Assembly (NCBI GenBank): GCA_934489915.1 | Contig: CAKSSZ010000094.1 | Location: 1-6,191 of the forward strand | Reading direction: 5' to 3' | Length of the DNA: 6,191 bases | DNA from: an uncultured Clostridia bacterium | Lineage (GTDB): Bacteria; Bacillota; Clostridia; HGM11514 | In this document: in pieces, positions 1 to 5,840 of the stretch | Position numbering within the stretch: position 1 is the first letter of the stretch | Layout: each line of letters starts with the position of its first letter | Notes under the pieces: generated by a model | The model's input: only the letters and a program-made list of their open reading frames with translations | What the model was told of the DNA's origin: nothing | Database searches by the model: none | Translations under genes and position numbers: made by a program

Positions 1-761
1 AGCTTGCGTATCTTTCCGGGAAAGGGTATGCAAAGCATAGGAGTGATTTGTTCAAAAAAGTAAGCGGTATTGCAAGCGTTGCCAACATTCCGGAAATATC
101 GGCAAAGTCGGAACTGATCCATCAAATCTTGCATACGGATTATCTGGATCATTGCGGTATCAAAGAATTTGAACATATCAGGGAATCGCTCCGTAATTTA
201 ATGAAATATATTCCCCATAACGCGGTAAAATATGATACTAATTTCAGTGATGACATCCTTTCAACAGAGTGGAAAGAATCTGAACTGGAGAATGACAGCC
301 TTAAAAAATATAAGGCAAAAGCGGAATATTATGTAAGGCAGCATCAGGATAACAGCGCAATTGCCAAATTAAAAAGCAATGTGCCGCTGACAAAAGAGGA
401 CATTGCAATGCTGGAAAAGATTTTGTGGAGTGAAGTCGGCACAAAAGACGAATATACCGCCGAATACGGAGAAAAACCCCTGGGCGAATTTGTCCGTGAA
501 ATTGTCGGGCTTACCATGAATGCCGCAAAAGAAGCGTTCTCTGAATTTCTGAATAATATAAACCTTGATGCAAAACAAATTTATTTTGTAAATCAAATTG
601 TAGAATATATTGTTCATAACGGAATGATGAAAGATTTATCGGTACTTCAGGACGCACCGTTTACGGATCAAGGCAGTGTTGTTGAAGTCTTTACGGATCT
701 TTCTCTCTGGGCAGGAATACGCAAGGTGATTGAAACGATCAATACAAATGCAGCGGCATAA
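1..761 (+). CDS. hsdR: Type I restriction enzyme R subunit, C-terminal fragment (5' end outside window)
   Basis: The frame is open from the left edge (first full codon at base 3) to the TAA at 759-761, giving 252 visible residues, so this is the tail of a larger protein. The usual R subunit has an N-terminal PD-(D/E)XK nuclease, a DEAD/DEAH translocase core and a helical C-terminal domain that contacts the methylase complex; only the last is present here. The family match rests on the C-terminal EcoEI_R_C-like pattern: a helix around 'LKSNVPLTKEDIAMLEKILW', then PLGEFVREIVGL, AAKEAFSEFL, QIYFVNQIVEYI, NGMM and a final APFTDQGSV segment. No nuclease or ATPase motif can be checked. A TTG at 48 has GGAG-like sequence just upstream, but the open frame continues through it, so I do not take it as the start. 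The composition is clearly AT-richer than the operon to the right (13 of 60 G/C at 541-600). A related DEAD-box helicase of another defence system is the main alternative. Confidence 0.78.
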   Translation, partial: LAYLSGKGYAKHRSDLFKKVSGIASVANIPEISAKSELIHQILHTDYLDHCGIKEFEHIRESLRNLMKYIPHNAVKYDTNFSDDILSTEWKESELENDSLKKYKAKAEYYVRQHQDNSAIAKLKSNVPLTKEDIAMLEKILWSEVGTKDEYTAEYGEKPLGEFVREIVGLTMNAAKEAFSEFLNNINLDAKQIYFVNQIVEYIVHNGMMKDLSVLQDAPFTDQGSVVEVFTDLSLWAGIRKVIETINTNAAA

Positions 762-810
762 AATTGCTTGACGCTGTTCAAAACAAAATAAAATAACGGA
801 TAACAAAGCC

Positions 811-830
811 AACTGACCTCACGGTCAGTT
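811..830. repeat. Hairpin 1: 8-bp perfect inverted repeat
   Basis: AACTGACC (811-818) pairs with GGTCAGTT (823-830) around the 4-base loop TCAC. On the minus strand it is the last of the three hairpins after accA and is followed only by a weakly T-rich stretch, so it could be a poor terminator for the fatty acid operon. Confidence 0.85.
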
Positions 831-863
831 CAGACCGCTGACTTTGACTTTGTCAGCGGTCTG
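831..863. repeat. Hairpin 2: 12-bp perfect inverted repeat
   Basis: CAGACCGCTGAC (831-842) pairs with GTCAGCGGTCTG (852-863) around the 9-base loop TTTGACTTT. The stem can be extended by T830-A864. No T-run follows on either strand, so it is not a classical terminator on its own. It shares the CTGAC/GTCAG core with hairpin 1, so the two could also pair with each other in alternative folds. Confidence 0.88.
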
Positions 864-886
864 AGGGAGCCTTGGCTCCCTCTTTT
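863..886 (+). terminator. Rho-independent terminator for the plus-strand restriction gene
   Basis: GAGGGAGCC (863-871) pairs perfectly with GGCTCCCTC (874-882), leaving only TT between the arms, so in practice an 8-bp stem with a CTTG tetraloop. TTTT follows at 883-886. This gives a GC-rich stem plus a short U-run in the plus direction. It lies just beyond the accA stop codon (888-890), so on the minus strand it is the first structure after the operon; there it has no U-run and would act mainly as an RNA 3'-end barrier. Confidence 0.75.
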
Positions 887-887
887 A

Positions 888-1667
888 CTAACACCCGAAC
901 CGGCGGAATCGCTGATATCGTTGGTTCAGCAGCTTTTCAGTAGGCAGTTTTTGTTTTTTCTTCAATTCCCGCACCAGCATCTTTTTCAATGCGCTGCTGA
1001 CCTCTTCAAAATCAGCAGAATCCGACTCAGGAATCACTGCTTCCACCATACCGAACTCCTTCAGGTCGTGAGCGGTCAGCCGCAGCGCCTCGGCAGCCTG
1101 AGGGGCGCAGGATGCGTCTTTCCACAAAATACTGGCGCAGCCTTCCGGGGAAATTACGGAATATACTGCGTTTTCCAGCATAATCACAGTATCGGCAACC
1201 CCCAAGGCCAGCGCACCGCCGCTGCCCCCTTCTCCAATGACAACCGAGACAATCGGGGTTTTTAACGCCATCATTTCCATCAAATTTTCCGCAATGGCTT
1301 CTCCCTGCCCCCGTTCCTCGGCACTGATGCCGCAGTACGCACCGGAGCTGCCGATCAGGCATATGACCGGACGGTGAAATTTCTCTGCCTGCTTCATCAG
1401 CCGCAGCGCCTTCCGGTACCCTTCCGGGCTGGGACAACCGAAGTTCCGTTTCATTCGTTCCTCCAACGTGTCGCCCCGTTCCATGGCGATCACCGTCACC
1501 GGCTGCCCGTCCAGCAAGCCGATCCCGCCTACAATCGCACCGTCATCTCCAAACCGACGGTCGCCGTGCAGCTCGGTAAACCCGGTCAGCATCCGTTCAA
1601 TATAAAAGCCACCGGAAGGGCGCTGCCCTTTTCTGGCATTTTGTACTCTTGTATATGCGTCTGTCAT
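888..1667 (-). CDS. accA: Acetyl-CoA carboxylase carboxyltransferase subunit alpha
   Basis: With AccD it forms the cytosolic carboxyltransferase that moves the carboxyl group from carboxybiotin to acetyl-CoA, giving malonyl-CoA. The 259-residue protein is a crotonase-fold chain of the short clostridial type; E. coli AccA (319 aa) has a longer N-terminus. Visible landmarks are FxELHGDRRFGDD near residues 30-42, PEGYRKALRLMKQAEKF at 81-97, AEERGQGEAI at 116-125, the GEGGSGGAL oxyanion-hole loop at 145-153, and SPEGCASILWKD at 173-184. Two usual signatures deviate: the DTPGA-type motif reads GSSGA (106-110), and the GHQKG-type motif reads AMERG (61-65). The ATG at 1667 is chosen because AAAGGAG lies 7 bases upstream; the frame is open further, to 1724, but that would run into accD and lacks a comparable site. 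It is the last gene of the operon, 19 bases after accD. Confidence 0.95.
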   Translation of the reverse strand: MTDAYTRVQNARKGQRPSGGFYIERMLTGFTELHGDRRFGDDGAIVGGIGLLDGQPVTVIAMERGDTLEERMKRNFGCPSPEGYRKALRLMKQAEKFHRPVICLIGSSGAYCGISAEERGQGEAIAENLMEMMALKTPIVSVVIGEGGSGGALALGVADTVIMLENAVYSVISPEGCASILWKDASCAPQAAEALRLTAHDLKEFGMVEAVIPESDSADFEEVSSALKKMLVRELKKKQKLPTEKLLNQRYQRFRRFGC

Positions 1668-1674
1668 AGTCCTG

Positions 1675-1681
1675 CTCCTTT
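1675..1681 (-). promoter_or_regulatory. Ribosome binding site of accA
   Basis: On the minus strand AAAGGAG stands 7 bases before the ATG at 1667 and fills most of the 19-base gap after the accD stop. It decides in favour of the 259-residue AccA over the longer open frame. Confidence 0.85.
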
Positions 1682-1686
1682 CCCGA

Positions 1687-2484
1687 TTATTTCTTCTGTT
1701 GATGTAAAGAAAGGAGCGCTGCAATTTCTTGCTTTAGTTCCTCTCTGGCAACAATCCGATCCACAAATCCGTGCTCCAGCAAAAATTCCGACCGTTGAAA
1801 TCCCTCCGGCAGCTGCTGACCTGTGGTCTGGGCAATGACCCGCGCTCCGGCAAATCCCACCAGAGCATTCGGTTCCGCCAAAATCACATCTCCTTCCATA
1901 GCAAAGCTTGCCGTTACGCCGCCGGTGGTAGGATCCGTCAAAACAGTAAGATAAAGCAGTCCGGCGTCACTGTGCCGCTTCACCGCCCCGCTTACCTTAG
2001 CCATCTGCATCAGAGAAAAAATCCCCTCTTGCATCCGGGCGCCGCCGGAGGTGGTGAATCCGACAACAGGCAGCTTTTCCCGGGTAGCAAGCTCAAACAG
2101 CCGGGTGATTTTCTCCCCTACTGCCGTCCCCATACTGCCCATCATAAAGGCTGCATTCATTACAAACATTGCCGCCTTTTGTCCTCCGATCTTTGCAACG
2201 CCGCAAACCACGCCTTCTGTTTCACCGCTTTCCTTCCTTGCCCGATTCAGCTTTTCTTGGTAACCGGGAAAAGAAAGAATATCCTTTCCCCGGAGCTTAG
2301 CGTCCGTTTCCCGGAAGGAGTCGGCAATCAGTTCAATTCTCTGCCGGGAGTTCATGCGAAAATACTGCCCGCAGCGAGGACAAATCATATGATTTCGCAT
2401 CAGCTCCCGCCGGGGAAAGTGTTCCCCGCAGCCCTTGCATGCAACAGGCTCCTCCCGTTTTTGAAACAAATTTTTCAGATTCAC
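1687..2484 (-). CDS. accD: Acetyl-CoA carboxylase carboxyltransferase subunit beta
   Basis: This is the second half of the carboxyltransferase, partner of AccA in making malonyl-CoA. The 265-residue protein starts with a four-cysteine zinc ribbon, CxxC-x15-CxxC, at residues 16, 19, 35 and 38. The crotonase-fold domain follows, with TSGGARMQEG at 145-154, PTTGGVTASFAM at 185-196 and PEGFQRSEFLLEHG at 226-239. The segment that usually reads GFAGPRVIEQT reads GFAGARVIAQT here (210-220). I chose the GTG at 2484: AAAGGAG lies 8 bases upstream, its GTGA overlaps the fabZ stop by 4 bases, and the product then has the usual N-terminus close to the zinc ribbon. An ATG at 2538 in the same frame would bury 58 bases in fabZ. 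In most clostridial operons accC precedes accD; here fabZ does. Confidence 0.95.
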   Translation of the reverse strand: MNLKNLFQKREEPVACKGCGEHFPRRELMRNHMICPRCGQYFRMNSRQRIELIADSFRETDAKLRGKDILSFPGYQEKLNRARKESGETEGVVCGVAKIGGQKAAMFVMNAAFMMGSMGTAVGEKITRLFELATREKLPVVGFTTSGGARMQEGIFSLMQMAKVSGAVKRHSDAGLLYLTVLTDPTTGGVTASFAMEGDVILAEPNALVGFAGARVIAQTTGQQLPEGFQRSEFLLEHGFVDRIVAREELKQEIAALLSLHQQKK

Positions 2485-2498
2485 CTTACCCGCTCCTT
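2481..2498 (-). promoter_or_regulatory. accD translation start signal with GTGA stop-start overlap
   Basis: On the minus strand AAAGGAG is followed after 8 bases by GTG (2484-2482), whose last two bases form the fabZ stop TGA (2483-2481). Ribosomes ending fabZ can re-initiate at once on accD, which favours coupled synthesis. Confidence 0.8.
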
Positions 2499-2912
2499 TC
2501 CGTCCGTCAGCACAAAGGAAAATTCCGCCGAAGCACATAACTTTCCTCCAACCGTTGCCTTGCCTTTGGCAAAGTAAAAGGGGTGTTTCGCCCGTGTGAT
2601 TTCACACTCTGTTTCCACCAAATCACCCGGCACCACCGGATGACGGAATTTCACCCGATCTAACCCGGTAAACATTGGCGTCCACCCCTGCTCCATCTGA
2701 TCCGTTAAGCATACGCAGGCGGATTGGGCAATGATTTCACATAAAATCACTCCCGGCACCACCGGATTCCCCGGAAAATGTCCCTTTAAAAACCATTCCT
2801 CACCGGTAATGGTCTTTTCTCCAAATGCTTTTTGTTCCCGCAGCTCTGCCCGATCCACCAAAAGCATAGGCTCCCGGTGGGGCAGCAATTGCTTCAACTC
2901 CTCCCGATTCAT
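2481..2912 (-). CDS. fabZ: 3-hydroxyacyl-ACP dehydratase FabZ
   Basis: It removes water from (3R)-hydroxyacyl-ACP to give trans-2-enoyl-ACP, the third step of each elongation round. The 143-residue protein has the normal FabZ length and a single hotdog fold: LPHREPMLLVD at 10-20, the active-site helix region GHFPGNPVVPGV at 44-55 with catalytic His45, and Glu59 in CEIIAQSA. RVKFRHPVVPGD at 86-97 is the second conserved strand. The ATG at 2912 overlaps the fabF stop as ATGA, and AAAGGAG lies 8 bases upstream (2921-2927). FabZ rather than FabA is indicated by the LPHR...D start and by the neighbours; nothing shows isomerase activity. In related operons fabZ lies between accB and accC; both are missing around it here. 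Confidence 0.95.
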   Translation of the reverse strand: MNREELKQLLPHREPMLLVDRAELREQKAFGEKTITGEEWFLKGHFPGNPVVPGVILCEIIAQSACVCLTDQMEQGWTPMFTGLDRVKFRHPVVPGDLVETECEITRAKHPFYFAKGKATVGGKLCASAEFSFVLTDGKERVR

Positions 2913-4153
2913 GACTCGCTCTCCTTTCGGAACGCAACGCAGGCATTATGACCGCCAAATCCTAAGGAAGAGGACAGCACCATTTTAAGCTCCGTCCGGC
3001 ACACGGTATTGGGAGTAATGTTCAAATCGCACTCTTCGTCAGCCTCCCGGTAATTGATGGTGGGCGGCACTGCACCGTACCGCAGCGCTAAAATAGAGGC
3101 AATCGCCTCCACCGCCCCGGCCGCTCCCAGCATATGGCCGGTCATCGACTTGGTAGAGCTGACATGCGCCCGATAGGCAGCCTCCTCTCCCAATGCTTTT
3201 TTGATTGCCATCGTTTCCGTTTTGTCATTGAGCGGCGTGGAGGTACCGTGGGCATTGATGTAAAGCCCCTCCCCGTCTGTTCCGCCGGACTGCTCCACCG
3301 CTTGCCAAATTGCCTCTGCAGCACCTGCACCTTCCGGGTCGGGAGCGGTAATGTGATGTGCATCGCAGGTGCTGCCGTAACCGGTCACCTCGCAATAAAT
3401 TTTCGCTCCGCGCTGCTTGGCATGCTCATATTCCTCCAAAATCAAAGCGCCTGCCCCTTCTCCCATCACAAAGCCGCTGCGCCGCCGGTCAAAGGGAATG
3501 GAGGCTGCATTTTTATCATCCGTAGTGGTCAGCGCCATGCAATTGATAAACCCTGCAACTGCCAGAGGATCAATGCTTGCTTCCGAACCGCCTGCAATGA
3601 TTGCGTCAGCATACCCGTCCCGCACCGCCCGGAAAGCCTCGCCAATACAGGACGTCCCGGTTGCACAAGCCGTAGAAATGGAAAGGCACGATCCCTTAGC
3701 ACTGTGACGAATGGCAATGTTCCCGGCGGCAATATTAGAAATCATTTTAGGAATAAACAGCGGAGAAACCCGTCTGGGGCCGCGCTCCAGCAGCAGATTT
3801 TCCTCCTCTGTCATCGTATGAAATCCACCCACGCCGGAGCCAAAATAAACCCCCAGCCGCTTCGGCTCGATCTGATCTGCCAGGCAGCTGTCCGTCATCG
3901 CCTGATGAGCCGCCGCCAAGGCGTATTGGACAAACAAATCCGTCTTGCGCACCTCTCCCTTTGTCAGATAAAGCAAAGGATCAAACCCCTTCACTTCTGC
4001 CGCCAGGGTGGCCTTAAAATCAGTGAGATCAAACCGGGTGATGCGGTCAATTCCGTTCTCACCCCGAAGCAATGCGTCCCAAAAGGAGGGAACGTCATTC
4101 CCGATGGGGGTTACCGCCCCCAGCCCGGTCACTACAACTCGTTTCACATTCAT
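2909..4153 (-). CDS. fabF: 3-oxoacyl-ACP synthase II (beta-ketoacyl-ACP synthase FabF)
   Basis: It condenses malonyl-ACP with acyl-ACP, releasing CO2, and so elongates the chain. The 414-residue protein is a full-length thiolase-fold KAS II. The Cys-His-His triad is intact: Cys163 in STACATGTS (160-168), His302 in NAHGTSTPLND (300-310) and His340 in STKSMTGHMLGAAGA (333-347). The N-terminal VVVTGLGAVTPIG and C-terminal SLGFGGHNA segments are typical, and FabH would have an Asn in place of the second His. Two ATGs are possible, at 4162 and 4153. I take 4153, because AAAGGA (4162-4167) stands 8 bases before it, while the ATG at 4162 overlaps that site. A 48-base gap separates it from fabG, too small for an acpP gene. 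The stop overlaps the fabZ ATG by 4 bases. Confidence 0.96.
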   Translation of the reverse strand: MNVKRVVVTGLGAVTPIGNDVPSFWDALLRGENGIDRITRFDLTDFKATLAAEVKGFDPLLYLTKGEVRKTDLFVQYALAAAHQAMTDSCLADQIEPKRLGVYFGSGVGGFHTMTEEENLLLERGPRRVSPLFIPKMISNIAAGNIAIRHSAKGSCLSISTACATGTSCIGEAFRAVRDGYADAIIAGGSEASIDPLAVAGFINCMALTTTDDKNAASIPFDRRRSGFVMGEGAGALILEEYEHAKQRGAKIYCEVTGYGSTCDAHHITAPDPEGAGAAEAIWQAVEQSGGTDGEGLYINAHGTSTPLNDKTETMAIKKALGEEAAYRAHVSSTKSMTGHMLGAAGAVEAIASILALRYGAVPPTINYREADEECDLNITPNTVCRTELKMVLSSSLGFGGHNACVAFRKESES

Positions 4154-4161
4154 AATTGGCA

Positions 4162-4167
4162 TCCTTT
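4162..4167 (-). promoter_or_regulatory. Ribosome binding site that decides the fabF start
   Basis: AAAGGA on the minus strand lies 8 bases before the ATG at 4153. The first base of the rival ATG at 4162 is the final A of this site, so it cannot be served by it. Choosing 4153 shortens the protein by three residues and puts the catalytic Cys at 163, as in E. coli FabF. Confidence 0.7.
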
Positions 4168-4201
4168 CTGCCGCCTTGCGCCGGCATTCCTTCTTTCCTT
4201 C

Positions 4202-4927
4202 TTACATTGCTAACCCGCCGTCCACACGAATCACTTCGCCGGTAATATAGTCATTTTCAGCCAGAAAAACCGCCGTTTTTGCCACTTCCTCCGGCCGTCC
4301 CATCCGTTTGACAGGGATTGCTTCCATGAGAGCGGATTGCTCCATCTCCCGTGTCATATCTGTTTCAATCAGACCGGGGGCAATAGCATTGCAGCAAACC
4401 CCTCTGCTGCCCAGCTCCTTTGCAACTGATTTTGTCAACCCAATCAGGCCTGCTTTCGAGGCGGCATAGTTTGCCTGCCCGCCATTCCCCATCAGCCCGG
4501 CTACCGAGCTGATATTAATAATTTTCCCCGAACGCTGCTTCATGAAGGAACGGTAACACTGGCGAATCATATGAAACGCTCCCTTTAGATTGGTATCAAT
4601 TACATCGGTAAAATCCGTTTCCTTCATTTGCAGCAGCAGCATATCCCGGGTAATTCCGGCATTGTTTACCAAAATATCAATCCGGGAAAAATCTTTTAAA
4701 ATCTGCTTAACCGTTTCGGCACATTCCTCTTCGGATGCAACGTCACAACAATAGATCCGAGCCGTCCGACCGATCCTTTGGATTTGTTCCGCCGTTTGCT
4801 CAGCCTTGTCACGGCTCCCCCGATAAAGCACAGCTACGTCTGCCCCCGCCTGGGCAAGAGCCACTGCCACCGCCGCTCCGATTCCGCGGGACGCACCTGT
4901 TACCACGGCTGTTTTTCCACTAAGCAT
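4202..4927 (-). CDS. fabG: 3-oxoacyl-ACP reductase FabG
   Basis: It reduces 3-oxoacyl-ACP to (3R)-hydroxyacyl-ACP with NADPH. The 241-residue protein is a classical short-chain dehydrogenase of normal length: the cofactor loop TGASRGIG at 10-17, DV at 62-63, NNAG at 88-91, and the catalytic tetrad Asn113, Ser141 (NISSVAG), Tyr154 and Lys158 (YAASKAG). The tail carries PGLIETDM and the C-terminal YITGEVIRVDGG segment seen in FabG. Its operon position next to fabD and fabF makes FabG the clear choice over other SDR enzymes. The ATG at 4927 lies 8 bases inside the end of fabD. An in-frame TGA at 4936-4934 rules out any start further upstream. The nearest GGAG is only one base from the ATG, so initiation probably relies on coupling to fabD or on a weaker AGAGG further upstream. 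Confidence 0.95.
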   Translation of the reverse strand: MLSGKTAVVTGASRGIGAAVAVALAQAGADVAVLYRGSRDKAEQTAEQIQRIGRTARIYCCDVASEEECAETVKQILKDFSRIDILVNNAGITRDMLLLQMKETDFTDVIDTNLKGAFHMIRQCYRSFMKQRSGKIINISSVAGLMGNGGQANYAASKAGLIGLTKSVAKELGSRGVCCNAIAPGLIETDMTREMEQSALMEAIPVKRMGRPEEVAKTAVFLAENDYITGEVIRVDGGLAM

Positions 4928-5840
4928 TCTCCTTCACCGCCTCTACCGTTTCTTTGAGGGTTTCTTCATCCTCAACATGATAGATTCGCACACCGGGGAC
5001 AATTTTCTTCACTAAGCCATACAGCGTTTTTCCGGGACCCACCTCAATAAAATCAGTAACCCCCGCCTCTTTCATGGCGATCACAGAATCTGTCCACCGT
5101 ACCGGGCTTTTGATCTGTTCGGTCATCATTTCTATCAGATTTGTTTCATACGGGCGGGCGGTAGCGTTTGCATAAACCGGCATGACCGGCGCTTGCAGGG
5201 AAAAACCTTGCAATTCTTGCCGGAACCGATCCGCCGCCTCCTGCATATAAGGAGAATGAAAAGCTGCGCTAACCGGTAAATCCACAACTCTACAGGAAAG
5301 CTCCTGCAGCTCTTTTTTGAGCATTTCCAGCTCCACCCGAGAACCGGAAACCACTGTTTGCGTCGGTGCATTATAGTTCACCGGATATACATGAGGATAC
5401 CCGGCGCACACCTCCTCCACCTGCTTTGGCGTCAGCTTCATAACCGCCGCCATAGCCGTATCGCAGCTTTGGGCGGCCTGCTGCATGAGCAGCCCCCGAC
5501 GCATCACAATCTGAAATCCAACCTCTGCGGAAAAAGCGCCCCCAAAGCTTAACGCCGCAATTTCTCCTAAGGAAAAACCGGCGCATACGCTGGGAGAAAC
5601 CCCCGCCTCCCGTAAGGCAAGAGCCGCCGCCATGTCCGTCAGATATACACACGGCTGAGTGTTCTTCGTCTCCCGCAGCTCCTCTGCACTGCCGTAAAAG
5701 CACTGCTCCTTCGTGCCGGGGCGCAGCTCCTCTGCCCGGTCAAACAATTCCTTCGCAGCAGCGCTGCATTGATATAATGACCGACCCATACCGCTGTATT
5801 GAGCGCCCTGTCCGGAAAAAAGAAATGCTATTTTACCCAT
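4920..5840 (-). CDS. fabD: Malonyl-CoA:ACP transacylase
   Basis: It transfers malonyl from CoA to the phosphopantetheine arm of ACP, supplying FabF with its extender. The 306-residue protein has the normal FabD length and fold: FSGQGAQYSGMG at 8-19 (Gln11 in the oxyanion hole), the nucleophile elbow GFSLGE at 88-93 with Ser90, MRRGLLMQ at 113-120 with the Arg (probably 115) that holds the malonyl carboxylate, and catalytic His195 in AFHSPYM. EVGPGKTL near residue 268 is the usual C-terminal motif. The ATG at 5840 lies 13 bases inside the end of fabK; an AAAGGGGG sequence (5848-5855) 7 bases upstream can serve as its ribosome binding site. Its tail overlaps fabG by 8 bases. The Arg at the carboxylate site supports an acyltransferase for malonyl rather than a neutral acyl group. 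Confidence 0.95.
   Translation of the reverse strand: MGKIAFLFSGQGAQYSGMGRSLYQCSAAAKELFDRAEELRPGTKEQCFYGSAEELRETKNTQPCVYLTDMAAALALREAGVSPSVCAGFSLGEIAALSFGGAFSAEVGFQIVMRRGLLMQQAAQSCDTAMAAVMKLTPKQVEEVCAGYPHVYPVNYNAPTQTVVSGSRVELEMLKKELQELSCRVVDLPVSAAFHSPYMQEAADRFRQELQGFSLQAPVMPVYANATARPYETNLIEMMTEQIKSPVRWTDSVIAMKEAGVTDFIEVGPGKTLYGLVKKIVPGVRIYHVEDEETLKETVEAVKENA

Larger units (their letters stand above)
762..887. other. Convergent intergenic region with three consecutive inverted repeats
   Basis: These 126 bases separate the plus-strand restriction gene from the minus-strand accA. The first half (762-810) is AT-rich. The second half is almost entirely palindromic: three perfect stems at 811-830, 831-863 and 863-882 lie end to end. 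I see no coding potential. A weak promoter-like pair, TTGACG (768-773) and TAAAAT (789-794) with a 15-base spacer, points to the right into the hairpins. Confidence 0.85.

Noticed and set aside
48..761. A free-standing 237-residue gene starting at the TTG at 48
   Set aside because: The same frame is open to the left edge, and the sequence fits the C-terminal domain of a much longer R subunit.
1668..1724. A longer AccA with 19 extra residues
   Set aside because: It would overlap the end of accD, the added residues do not look like AccA, and AAAGGAG stands at the right distance before the ATG at 1667.
2485..2538. A longer AccD from the ATG at 2538
   Set aside because: It would lie within fabZ, has no good ribosome binding site, and adds residues before a normal AccD N-terminus.
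1771..2577. A 268-codon plus-strand open frame opposite accD
   Set aside because: Antisense to a well conserved AccD and without recognisable motifs.
4158..4193. Near-direct repeat in the fabG-fabF gap (GAAGGAATGCC and GAAAGGATGCC on the minus strand)
   Set aside because: Only 9 of 11 bases match and both are purine-rich ribosome-site-like sequences, so chance or a duplicated binding site explains it without a new element.
4154..4201. A hidden acpP gene between fabG and fabF
   Set aside because: The 48-base gap is far too short for an acyl carrier protein of about 75 residues.
3134..4213. A 359-codon open frame on the plus strand opposite fabF
   Set aside because: It lies antisense to a full-length FabF with an intact triad, has no family-like motifs and is rich in Cys, His, Arg and Pro, as expected of a shadow frame.
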